DNA of 64,000 bases from Armatimonadota bacterium. Its GTDB lineage: Bacteria > Armatimonadota > Fimbriimonadia > Fimbriimonadales > Fimbriimonadaceae. A program made the translations under genes and the position numbers. The notes under the pieces were generated by a model. It had not been told where the DNA came from. It saw only the letters and a list, made by a program, of their open reading frames with translations, and made no database searches. Every line of letters starts with the position of its first letter. Positions within the stretch are counted from its first letter, which is position 1. This document shows, piece by piece, positions 33,160 through 40,586 of the stretch. The DNA lies in contig JADFMN010000007.1 of the NCBI GenBank assembly GCA_022563855.1, positions 102,061-166,060 of the forward strand, in the 5' to 3' direction.

Positions 33160-34989
33160 ATGCTCGCCGCCGTACTTACCATCGCCGCCGCCAAACAAGA
33201 CCCGTGGCCCGTCACACACGCCGAGGCGACCAACTTCGAAGAGACTTCGCACTACGAGCACGTCGTGGAGTTCCTGGACGCGCTGGCGAAAGTAACGACC
33301 GCGCAAGTCAGCTACGTCGGTTCGACCGAGGGCGGACGCAAGATTCCGCTCGTGATCGCCGCGAAACCGCCGGTCTCGACTCCACTCGAAGCCAAGCAAT
33401 CGGGCAAGCCGGTTGTCTACATCCAAGCGAACATCCACGGCGGCGAGGTCGAAGGCAAGGAGGCGGCTCAGATGATCCTGCGCGACCTCTACCGCACCGA
33501 CAGCCCGTTGCTGGAACAGCTGATCTTCGTCGTCGTGCCGATCTACAACATCGACGGCAACGAAAAATGGGGCGACGGGAAGGTGAAACGCCGCAGCCAA
33601 ACCGGGCCGGATGTCGTCGGCGATCGCACCAACGACGCGGGGCTCGACCTCAACCGCGACTGCATGAAGGCCGAGTCGCCCGAGATGCAGACCGTGCTGA
33701 AGTACGTCTACAACGCGTGGGACCCGGACGTGGTGTTCGACCTGCACACGACCAACGGCACGCGGCACGGTTACGATCTGACGTTCTCACCGCCTCTACA
33801 CCCGAACACGCACCCTCTGGTGCGCGGGTACACGCAAGACGAGCTGATGCCGCGCGTTCGAGCGAGGCTCGGCGACGACGTGAAGATATTCCCCTACGGC
33901 AATACCGGCCCGCGCGACGGGGTGACGGCGTGGTCGACTTTCAGCCACGAGGGCCGCTACGTGACCAACTACGGCGGCCTGCGCAACCGAATCGCGATCC
34001 TGAGCGAGGCGATGAGCTATGCGCCGTTCGAGGAGCGGGTCGAATCGACCTACAAGTTCGTGATGGCGTGCCTGGAAGAGATCGCCGCAGACGCTGACCG
34101 CGTGGTTGCTCAATCGAGACAAGCGGACGCGGACATGGCGACGTGGTCGAAGCAGAACCGCTCGTTCGGCGTCCGGTTCGAGTTCGCTTCGCGGGGCGAG
34201 GAGGACGTGCTGCTGGAGAAGGCGCCGACCGAGGGCGAAGATCGCAGAACCGGAAAGATCACCGAGACTGAGACCGCGAAGATGCAGATTTTCGACCGGT
34301 TCAAGGCGACGCGCACAGCCCCGATGCCCGCTGCGTACATCATCCCGCCGAGCGAGAAAGCTGTGCTGGAACTGCTGCTGTTGCAAGGTGCAGTCGTCGA
34401 GCGCTTGAGCGAGGATTGGACCGGCGACGCAGCGGGCTTCATCATTACCGAAGTCGACCAAGCAGAGCGCGCATTTCAGGGCCACAGGATGATCCGGCTG
34501 GAGGGCGAGTTCCAGATCGCCGAATTTGAATTCCCCAGCGGGCATTACATGGTTCGGACCGGCCAGCCTCTCGGAATGCTCATCTTCTATCTGCTCGAGC
34601 CCGAAAGCCTCGACGGCGTCGTTGCGTGGGAGGTGCTTTCGCAAAAGCCGCTGGTCAACAGCGTGTTTCCAATCTTCAAGGTTCGCGATATCTCAGGCGT
34701 GGTTTCCGAAGTCGTGACCGAGATCGGTGCAACAGTCCCCTCCCCCTTGGGATTTGCCGGGTCGACGATTCCTGAGGAATCGTCGACCCGCGCAAAGGCT
34801 AGGGAAAGGGGGTTGATCGAACGGCGCGATAGCCCGCGAATCTTGTTGCTGGCGCGGCTCGCGAGGACGCTCGCCCTCCCGGAGCGCGGACTCTCAGTCC
34901 GCATCCAGGCCCGCGGACTCTTAGTCCACGGACGAAAATCCTGTCAGCAGGGCCTACCCTTCGGGACAGACCGTGGCACCCGAAGCTAG
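33160..34989 (+). CDS. M14-family zinc carboxypeptidase with repeat-derived C-terminal tail
   Basis: A 609-residue M14 peptidase. The zinc ligands are H-x2-E in QANIHGGEVEGKE and a later His in VVFDLHTTNGTRHG; YNIDGNEKW and DLNRD are other family landmarks and the catalytic Glu lies in AILSEAMSY. The protein is probably exported, but the N-terminal signal (MLAAVLTIAAA) is short. Family-like sequence ends about residue 525; from there to 609 the frame reads through a palindromic repeat and other dispersed repeats, giving LARLARTLALPERG and Arg-rich text. TAAACT lies nine bases before the ATG. The stop overlaps the convergent HIT gene by four bases. Confidence 0.87.
   Translation: MLAAVLTIAAAKQDPWPVTHAEATNFEETSHYEHVVEFLDALAKVTTAQVSYVGSTEGGRKIPLVIAAKPPVSTPLEAKQSGKPVVYIQANIHGGEVEGKEAAQMILRDLYRTDSPLLEQLIFVVVPIYNIDGNEKWGDGKVKRRSQTGPDVVGDRTNDAGLDLNRDCMKAESPEMQTVLKYVYNAWDPDVVFDLHTTNGTRHGYDLTFSPPLHPNTHPLVRGYTQDELMPRVRARLGDDVKIFPYGNTGPRDGVTAWSTFSHEGRYVTNYGGLRNRIAILSEAMSYAPFEERVESTYKFVMACLEEIAADADRVVAQSRQADADMATWSKQNRSFGVRFEFASRGEEDVLLEKAPTEGEDRRTGKITETETAKMQIFDRFKATRTAPMPAAYIIPPSEKAVLELLLLQGAVVERLSEDWTGDAAGFIITEVDQAERAFQGHRMIRLEGEFQIAEFEFPSGHYMVRTGQPLGMLIFYLLEPESLDGVVAWEVLSQKPLVNSVFPIFKVRDISGVVSEVVTEIGATVPSPLGFAGSTIPEESSTRAKARERGLIERRDSPRILLLARLARTLALPERGLSVRIQARGLLVHGRKSCQQGLPFGTDRGTRS
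34737..34812 (+). repeat. Palindromic MITE/REP-like repeat, copy B, inside the M14 reading frame
   Basis: This 76-base element has ends matching copy A (opposite orientation) and a perfect 13-base-pair central stem, GGTCGACGATTCC with GGAATCGTCGACC, loop TGA. It adds about 25 residues to the M14 frame without a stop codon. Confidence 0.75.
34849..34880 (+). repeat. 32-base direct repeat, downstream copy
   Basis: 31/32 identical to 33077-33108. It is translated as part of the C-terminal tail of the M14 peptidase. Confidence 0.8.
34886..34929 (+). repeat. Two short hairpins of the form GCGGACT-N3-AGTCCGC
   Basis: 34886-34902 is a perfect seven-base-pair stem with loop CTC; 34913-34929 is a near copy with loop CTT and one changed pair. 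Both are in the extended tail of the M14 gene and could act as RNA hairpins at its 3' end. Confidence 0.6.
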
Positions 34990-35321
34990 CCGAAATCGGG
35001 GCCCATCTGCCGTCCGGCCAGCAGGTGCGCGTGGAGGTGGGGGACTTCCTGTCCGCCGTGTTGACCCTGGTTGATCACGAGGCGGTAGCCGTCTTCAGCG
35101 AACCCCTCCTGCTCGGCGATCCTTCTTGCGGCGTTGAGGATGTGGGTGTGGTCGCCGGTCTCGGGGACGTCGGCAAGGCCGGGAATCTCCGCTCGGGTCA
35201 CGATGAGGATGTGCACCGGCGCTTTCGGGGCGATGTCGCGGAAGGCGACGATGTGCTCGTCCTGGTAGACGATATCGCCCGGTATCTCGCCCTCGATGAT
35301 CTTCGTGAACAGCGTCGGCAT
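34986..35321 (-). CDS. HIT-family nucleotide-binding protein
   Basis: A 111-residue histidine-triad hydrolase that acts on nucleotide phosphoramidates or dinucleotides in the cytoplasm. The triad VPHLHAHLLAGRQMG is intact, and TLFTKIIEGEIPGDIVYQD opens the protein as in Hint/HinT. The start at 35321 has TATAAT six bases upstream; the frame is open for 41 further codons upstream, but that part only translates dispersed repeats. The gene ends tail to tail with the M14 peptidase. Confidence 0.94.
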   Translation of the reverse strand: MPTLFTKIIEGEIPGDIVYQDEHIVAFRDIAPKAPVHILIVTRAEIPGLADVPETGDHTHILNAARRIAEQEGFAEDGYRLVINQGQHGGQEVPHLHAHLLAGRQMGPDFG

Positions 35322-35327
35322 ACGTTG

Positions 35328-35333
35328 ATTATA
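35328..35333 (-). promoter_or_regulatory. Consensus -10 box for leaderless HIT gene
   Basis: TATAAT on the minus strand is exactly six bases before the ATG at 35321. Confidence 0.55.
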
Positions 35334-35342
35334 TCGACAAGC

Positions 35343-35416
35343 AATGTAGCCGTACGCTTCAGCTTGCGCGATTTGCCGCTGTTTCGAAATGTAGCCCCAT
35401 GCTTCAGCTTGCGGTG
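35343..35416 (+). repeat. Two copies of a ~26-base repeat, 45 bases apart
   Basis: Both units start AATGTAGCC and end GCTTCAGCTTGCG (35343-35370 and 35388-35416) with a few differences in the middle. With the inverted end GGCTACAT at 35479-35486 they frame the gap between HIT and mtaB. Confidence 0.65.
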
Positions 35417-35453
35417 TCTGCCGCAGACTTCCATTTGAAAGCACGGCCCAATA

Positions 35454-35486
35454 CGTCCGGACGCGGCCTAAAGGATGCGGCTACAT
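35454..35486 (+). repeat. 33-base dispersed repeat, copy 2
   Basis: 30/33 identical to 21887-21919. It overlaps the last codons of mtaB by six bases. Confidence 0.65.
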
Positions 35487-36794
35487 CACGCGGATCTCGT
35501 TAGCGACCGGTTCCGCGACGATCTCGCCGTACGCGACGCCGTCGCGCTCTTCTTCCAATCGGACCCACTGCATGGTGCGGGCGAGGGACGGGGAGCCAGC
35601 CATGCGCACCGTGATCCAGTTGTCGGTGGTGCCTTCGAGCAGTTCCTCCCTCTTGGTCTTGCCTTCGACCAGCACGCGCATCGTGCGGCCGAGGAACTTG
35701 CGGACGTGCTCGCGTCCGGTTCGGGTCGATATCTCGATCAACCGCCTAGAGCGCTCCTTCTTGGTATCTACATCGACCGGGTCGCCCCACTCGTCGGCGG
35801 GAGTGCCGAAGCGCGGGGAGAAGCGGAAGACGTGCGCCTTGAGGTACTTGACATGCTCGAAAACGAAGATCGACGACTGGAACCGCTCCTCGGTCTCGGT
35901 CGGAAAGCCGACCAGCACGTCGGTCGTGATCGACAGCTGCGGGAAGCGCGCGTAGAGGCGGTCGCAAAGCGCGAGGTACTCGGCCTGGCCGTACCGACGG
36001 TTCATGTCCTTCAGCACCTGCGTATCGCCGCTTTGCAGCGGGATGTGGAAGTGCGGCACGACGTGGCCGTCTTCGACCAGCGCGAGGATCGGCTCTGTGA
36101 CCTGGTGCATCTCGATAGACGAGATGCGGATACGCTCAAGGCCGGATTCAGCAGAAAGCTTCGTCACCAGCTCCTCGAACGACAGCCCCTCGCTGCCGGT
36201 CGAGGGGCCGTACGCACCGATCAGGACGCCGGTCAGTATCGCCTCCTTGTAACCCTGCTCGGTGAGCTTCTGCGCCTCACTCAACACCTCGTGCCACGGG
36301 CGGGATCGCATGCCCGGGCGGGTGAAGGGGATCGAGCAGTAAGAGCACATCACGTCGCAGCCGTCCTGGATCTTCAGCGTTGCGCGGGTGCGGCCCTGGA
36401 AAGGCTTGACGGTCGTCCGCGACGGCTCTTCCTTTGCCCACTTCTCATACGAGGGGTACTGGCGGAAGAAGAAATCTATCGTCTCGAGCTTCGACGGGTT
36501 CGGGACGACGACGTGCGCGCCCTCCATCTCGACGCCCTTGTTGATCCCCATCTGGACGGCGCAGCCAGTGACGATCACCTTGGCCGAGGGGTTGGTCCTG
36601 GTCGCGCGCCGCACTGTATAGCGGCTCTTGGACTCCGCGACCGAGGTCACGCTGCAAGTGTTGATTACGTAGACGTCGGCGGGCTGGTTGAACGGCACGA
36701 CGGCGAACCCGGCCGCCTCGAAGGACTCCAGGATCTTCTGCGTCTCGTACTGGTTGACCTTGCAACCCAGGGTGGTGAACGCCGCCGTCGGCAC
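35481..36794 (-). CDS. mtaB: tRNA t6A37 methylthiotransferase MtaB-like
   Basis: A 437-residue radical-SAM methylthiotransferase that adds a 2-methylthio group to tRNA position 37. The N-terminal cluster cysteines are in FTTLGCKVNQYET, INTCSVT and VTGCAVQ, the radical SAM C-x3-C-x2-C in DGCDVMCSYCSIPFTR, and the C-terminal TRAM region follows. The TTLGCKVNQ and SRPWHEVL-type context favours MtaB over MiaB or RimO. A GTG at 36794 is preferred to an ATG at 36842 because TACAAT ends seven bases before it and the family homology starts just after. It is divergent from lpxK. Confidence 0.9.
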   Translation of the reverse strand: MPTAAFTTLGCKVNQYETQKILESFEAAGFAVVPFNQPADVYVINTCSVTSVAESKSRYTVRRATRTNPSAKVIVTGCAVQMGINKGVEMEGAHVVVPNPSKLETIDFFFRQYPSYEKWAKEEPSRTTVKPFQGRTRATLKIQDGCDVMCSYCSIPFTRPGMRSRPWHEVLSEAQKLTEQGYKEAILTGVLIGAYGPSTGSEGLSFEELVTKLSAESGLERIRISSIEMHQVTEPILALVEDGHVVPHFHIPLQSGDTQVLKDMNRRYGQAEYLALCDRLYARFPQLSITTDVLVGFPTETEERFQSSIFVFEHVKYLKAHVFRFSPRFGTPADEWGDPVDVDTKKERSRRLIEISTRTGREHVRKFLGRTMRVLVEGKTKREELLEGTTDNWITVRMAGSPSLARTMQWVRLEEERDGVAYGEIVAEPVANEIRVM

Positions 36795-36801
36795 GGCTCG
36801 T

Positions 36802-36807
36802 ATTGTA
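36802..36807 (-). promoter_or_regulatory. Putative -10 box for leaderless mtaB
   Basis: TACAAT on the minus strand is seven bases before the GTG at 36794. If it is used, the upstream ATG at 36842 would not be transcribed from here. Confidence 0.5.
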
Positions 36808-36856
36808 CGCCGTCCCTGGGCTGCGAAGTCCGAACCTGTCAAAATCAGGCTGAGCG

Positions 36857-37831
36857 ATGGGAATCAACTGGCAGAAAATCTGGGACGATCGTGGCACAGA
36901 GGCGTGGCTCCTGTTGCCGCTAGCGCTCGTGTACGCCTGTGGATGGCTGATATACGAGGCGGTGTACAAGTTCGGGATCAAGAAGCCGGTTCGGCCTCAC
37001 GCCCCAGTCGTCTGTATCGGAAACCTCATCGTCGGCGGGTCGGGCAAGACTCCGCTGGCGATCCACGTTGCCGGAGTGATCCGCAAGTTGGGCCGTGATG
37101 TCGTCATGAGCGTGAACGGGTACGGCTCTCCAAGATCGGCTGGCGCGACGTCGGCGCCGACTGGCGAACTCGAGCCGTCCGAATGGGGCGACGAAGCGGC
37201 GATGATCCGCAACAAGCTCCCTGACGTGCCGCTCATCGTCGGCCAGGACCGCGTTCGCGCAGCGCAAATCTGTCGCGACCTGTACCCCGACGCGACTCTG
37301 CTGCTCGATGACGGGTTTCAGCACCTGCCGTTGGCCAAAGACGTCACCATCGTGTTGGACGTGCCCGAATACCATAACCGCTTCTGCCTGCCTTCGGGGC
37401 CGTATCGCGAGCCGCGGGCGACTGGTCTGATGCGGGCGGACCTTACGATTCCAGGAAAATTCACGATTGGAATGGAGTCTCTGACGTTTTACGAGTCGGA
37501 CGGGTCGCCGGCCGAAATCTTCGGTCCGATCAACGCGCTGTGCGCTCTTGCCCGGCCTTCCCGATTCGTCGATACTCTAGAGCATCATGGCAACACCGTC
37601 GAGGAGTACAAGTTCTTCCCCGATCACGATCGACTCAAATCGCGCAAGCTGCTCCAGGACTTGAACCCGATGCTGCCAGTCGTCGTGACCGAAAAGGACT
37701 GGGTCAAGTTGAAATCGAGAAAAATCGGTGAGCCGTGGCGCATTGTCATTGCCAGCTATGAAGTCCAGATCGAGCCTGCCGAAGAGTTTCGCGACTGGTT
37801 GAAGAAGAGATTGAATGAAGCGACTGACTAA
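36857..37831 (+). CDS. lpxK: Tetraacyldisaccharide 4'-kinase (lipid A pathway)
   Basis: A 324-residue inner-membrane-associated kinase that phosphorylates the 4' position of the lipid A disaccharide. The P-loop is VGNLIVGGSGKTPLAIHV, and the family motif LDDGFQHLPLAKDV follows; TEKDWVKL occurs near the end. The N-terminal hydrophobic segment (LLLPLALVYACGWLIYEAVY) is the usual membrane-association helix. It starts an LPS operon with the next three genes, each overlapping its neighbour. Its presence implies a true outer membrane with lipid A. Confidence 0.92.
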   Translation: MGINWQKIWDDRGTEAWLLLPLALVYACGWLIYEAVYKFGIKKPVRPHAPVVCIGNLIVGGSGKTPLAIHVAGVIRKLGRDVVMSVNGYGSPRSAGATSAPTGELEPSEWGDEAAMIRNKLPDVPLIVGQDRVRAAQICRDLYPDATLLLDDGFQHLPLAKDVTIVLDVPEYHNRFCLPSGPYREPRATGLMRADLTIPGKFTIGMESLTFYESDGSPAEIFGPINALCALARPSRFVDTLEHHGNTVEEYKFFPDHDRLKSRKLLQDLNPMLPVVVTEKDWVKLKSRKIGEPWRIVIASYEVQIEPAEEFRDWLKKRLNEATD

Positions 37832-38711
37832 ACGGTTGATCGCCTGGGTCGCCGCACCGACCATGAGGATGATCCAGCGATATCTCACGCGGAAGAACCC
37901 TGCGCAGGTCGAGAGGTTTGGCACTCGATTCGGCAGGTTGTACTGGCGTCTGGACAGGCGTAGGCGCCTCACGTGTCAGAACAACCTCCGGCTGGCCTTT
38001 CCAGACATGCCTGCCGATGAGGCGGCCGTGTTAGCCAAAAAGGTGTTCGAGCATTTCGGCCGGGCGGGAACAGACTTTCTGATGGGCGCAAAGCGAAGCC
38101 GTGCCGAGCTAGAGTCTTCAATGACCGTCGTAGGCATTGAGAAGCTCGAAAAAGCGCTGGAGGGCGGCAAAGGCGTGCTTCTCATTACCGGCCACTTCGG
38201 CAACTTTGAGCGCATTCCGGATTGGCTCTCCGTCCACGGATATAAGATCAGCATCGTGGTCAGAGACGCCAACGAAGAGGGGGTCAACCACATAGTTTAC
38301 GGCCTCCGGCAGGGCCTTGGCACCGAACTGATCGCTCGTGGAGACGCGGCGATCAAGATCGTCCGTAGGCTCCGCGACAACGGGATCGTCGCGATCACGC
38401 CAGATCAAAACGCGTACGAAGCCTTCCTCCCGTTCTTTGGAAAACCGGCGGGCACCACGCTTGGACCAGGCGTTATCAGCGATCGGACCGGGGCAGTGGT
38501 CATCCCGGTGTTCTGCCGCTATGTGGGTCCGTCTCAATACAGGATGGAGTTTCACGACCCTCTCCAACCGTACAGCGGCTACGACGCCAAGGGAGAGGGG
38601 ATGATGCGGGCGATCAACGATAAGCTTGAGAGCGTCATCCGGGAAACCCCCGATCAGTGGCTGTGGCTACATGACCGCTGGAGGGCCGCGCGCCTAGAGG
38701 GGCTCCTGTGA
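37815..38711 (+). CDS. LpxL/HtrB-type lauroyl (lysophospholipid) acyltransferase
   Basis: A 298-residue membrane-associated acyltransferase that adds secondary acyl chains to lipid A. The active-site H-x4-E is in ITGHFGNFERIP, followed by family segments VVRDANEEGVN, IVAITPDQNAYEAF and GAVVIPVFCRY. The closing DQWLWLHDRWR is the family's W-x-W-x-H-x-R-W sign. It overlaps lpxK by 17 bases and the next glycosyltransferase by four (GTGA), so the operon is translationally coupled. Confidence 0.92.
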   Translation: MKRLTKRLIAWVAAPTMRMIQRYLTRKNPAQVERFGTRFGRLYWRLDRRRRLTCQNNLRLAFPDMPADEAAVLAKKVFEHFGRAGTDFLMGAKRSRAELESSMTVVGIEKLEKALEGGKGVLLITGHFGNFERIPDWLSVHGYKISIVVRDANEEGVNHIVYGLRQGLGTELIARGDAAIKIVRRLRDNGIVAITPDQNAYEAFLPFFGKPAGTTLGPGVISDRTGAVVIPVFCRYVGPSQYRMEFHDPLQPYSGYDAKGEGMMRAINDKLESVIRETPDQWLWLHDRWRAARLEGLL

Positions 38712-39679
38712 GCGAGCCGCGCGTGCTCATCGTTCGGTTCAGCGCGATCGGCGACTGCATCATGTCGGCGTGGGCAGTGACCGGCATACGCTTGGCGTAC
38801 CCCAAGGCTTATATCGCGTGGGCCGTCCAGTCGCAGTTTGCCAGCGTCATCGACACCGATCGCATGGTCGACCTCTGCCACGAGCTGCCGCGGGAAAGGT
38901 GGAAGAGTCAGCGGTGGTCGCCAGCCACATGGCGCGAACAGGTCGTCGCCTACACTCTGTTGCGTCGACATAAATTCGATTACGGGTTTGACTTCCACGG
39001 GCACAGCAAGACCGCGCTGCTTCTGCGGCTCGCCAATCCGAGACAGAGAGTGTCGTCTTCCGCCACGGATCGGTTTGTGCGCATGCTGAATCCGGTCAGG
39101 GACGACGAAAACCTGCCTCAGCACGAAGTCGAGCGCAACATCAGTCTGGTCAACAGCTTGCTGCCAATCACGGAACCGGAGAAGCCGTACCTGCCGACGT
39201 TCAGGCACGCTGTGCCAGAGCTGGAACGCGCGACCGAATCTGGCCAGGTCATCACGATTCAGACTGGAACCAGCGCCAAGTGGAAGATATATCCAGCCGA
39301 ACTGTGGAGCGAAGTAGCAGAGTTGCTGGCAAAGCCGAACCGAACGATCATCGCGCTCGGCGGCCCGACAGATCCGGTGATAGAGCACCCGGACGTCCAG
39401 AACTTCGTTGGAAAGTGCGATCTGAGCTCGGCATTTGCGGCGGTCGCCGACAGCACCGTGCACGTCGCCGCTGACACGGGGACCGGACACGCCGCAGCGG
39501 CTTTTGGCGTGCCGACCGTCAGCCTGTTCGGCCCGACCGATCCGGCACGATACGCACCGTGGTCGCCGCTCAACACAGTGCTGCGCAACGGCAAGAGGGC
39601 TAAGAGCATCCCGCCCAGCGACGTTGCGGCAGCAGTAGAGAACAGCTTGCAGGGGGTGGCCCGTGCGCATTCTAATTAG
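38708..39679 (+). CDS. GT9 glycosyltransferase (heptosyltransferase-like), first copy
   Basis: A 323-residue glycosyltransferase family 9 protein, probably adding heptose to the LPS inner core from ADP-heptose. The opening RVLIVRFSAIGDCIMSAWAV is the GT9 N-terminal signature, and the C-terminal donor-binding motif DTGTGHAAAAFGVPTVSLFG is intact, followed by the D-P-A-R-Y-A-P-W region. It begins with GTG overlapping the acyltransferase stop, and overlaps the next GT9 gene by 17 bases. Confidence 0.9.
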   Translation: MSEPRVLIVRFSAIGDCIMSAWAVTGIRLAYPKAYIAWAVQSQFASVIDTDRMVDLCHELPRERWKSQRWSPATWREQVVAYTLLRRHKFDYGFDFHGHSKTALLLRLANPRQRVSSSATDRFVRMLNPVRDDENLPQHEVERNISLVNSLLPITEPEKPYLPTFRHAVPELERATESGQVITIQTGTSAKWKIYPAELWSEVAELLAKPNRTIIALGGPTDPVIEHPDVQNFVGKCDLSSAFAAVADSTVHVAADTGTGHAAAAFGVPTVSLFGPTDPARYAPWSPLNTVLRNGKRAKSIPPSDVAAAVENSLQGVARAHSN

Positions 39680-40586
39680 TCGGCTATCTTCGCTCGGCGA
39701 CGTCGTTTGCACTCTGCCCGCTGCCGGAGCGCTGAAGGCCGGAATTCCGGACGCCGAAATCGTGTGGGCGGTCGATGCAAGGTTCCGCGGTGTCGTCGAG
39801 CTGTGCACGAACGTCGATCAGATCGTCGATTGGCCAAGGCGCCCGCGATCATGGCGAAAAACCGCGAGCGAGCTAGGAGAGTTCGACGTTGCGCTCGATC
39901 TTCAAGGTCTGTTGAAGTCCGCCTCGGTGGTCGCCCTGGTCCGCGCGGGCAGGAAGCTCGGCTATCACTGGCGCAGGGAGTTCGCGTGGATCTTCACACA
40001 AGCCGTGAAGCCGGATCGCACCAGCCTGCACGTCGTCGACCAGTACGTCGATGTCGCTAGAGCTGCGGGAGGGGTCGCGGACGAAGCCGTATTTGGGCTC
40101 GTCCCGAACCAGGACGACGTTGCAAAGGTGAAAGCGATGGTCGGCGACGGTCGCCTCGTGATCTGCAACGCGGGAGCTGGTTGGGCGAGTAAGCGGTGGC
40201 CGGCCAAATCGTTTGCACAGTTGGCCAATCGCCTGGCAGCGGACGGCGCGACGGTCGCGTTCATCGGCGCTGAGTCGGACCGCGCGGCTTTCGACGAGGT
40301 TCGCGGGCACGGTTGCGGCGCAGCGATCGACTTGATCGGAAAGACCCGGGTCAGAGAGCTGGTCGCACTCATCAGCCTGTCGAAGGCACACGTCGGTGGT
40401 GACACGGGCAGCTCGCACATTGCGGCCGCGCTCGGTGTTCCCGCTATCTCGATGTACTCGGTCACGCGCCCAGAACGCACGTGCCCGTACGGCCAGAGGC
40501 ATCGCGCGCTGTACGATCCTAGAGGGCTCGCGCACATCGACGTTGACTCGGTGCACGACGCGGTTACCGCTGCGATCTCCGGCTAG
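39663..40586 (+). CDS. GT9 glycosyltransferase (heptosyltransferase-like), second copy
   Basis: A 307-residue GT9 protein with RILISRLSSLGDVVCTLPA at the start and HVGGDTGSSHIAAALGVPAI as the nucleotide-sugar motif. The segment ICNAGAGWASKRWPAKSFAQ is also typical of WaaF/WaaC. Two GT9 genes in a row suggest sequential heptose additions. The start is GTG. It ends the operon; the stop overlaps the convergent PDZ protein by four bases. Confidence 0.9.
   Translation: MRILISRLSSLGDVVCTLPAAGALKAGIPDAEIVWAVDARFRGVVELCTNVDQIVDWPRRPRSWRKTASELGEFDVALDLQGLLKSASVVALVRAGRKLGYHWRREFAWIFTQAVKPDRTSLHVVDQYVDVARAAGGVADEAVFGLVPNQDDVAKVKAMVGDGRLVICNAGAGWASKRWPAKSFAQLANRLAADGATVAFIGAESDRAAFDEVRGHGCGAAIDLIGKTRVRELVALISLSKAHVGGDTGSSHIAAALGVPAISMYSVTRPERTCPYGQRHRALYDPRGLAHIDVDSVHDAVTAAISG

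Noticed and set aside
31913..33295. A 460-codon open frame on the plus strand opposite the NamZ-like gene
   Set aside because: It is antisense to a well-conserved gene, is His/Arg/Val-rich without domains, and continues into repeats and the M14 start. It is a high-GC shadow frame.
35475..36923. A 482-codon plus-strand frame opposite mtaB
   Set aside because: Antisense to all radical-SAM motifs of mtaB; Arg/Asp-rich and without any recognisable domain.
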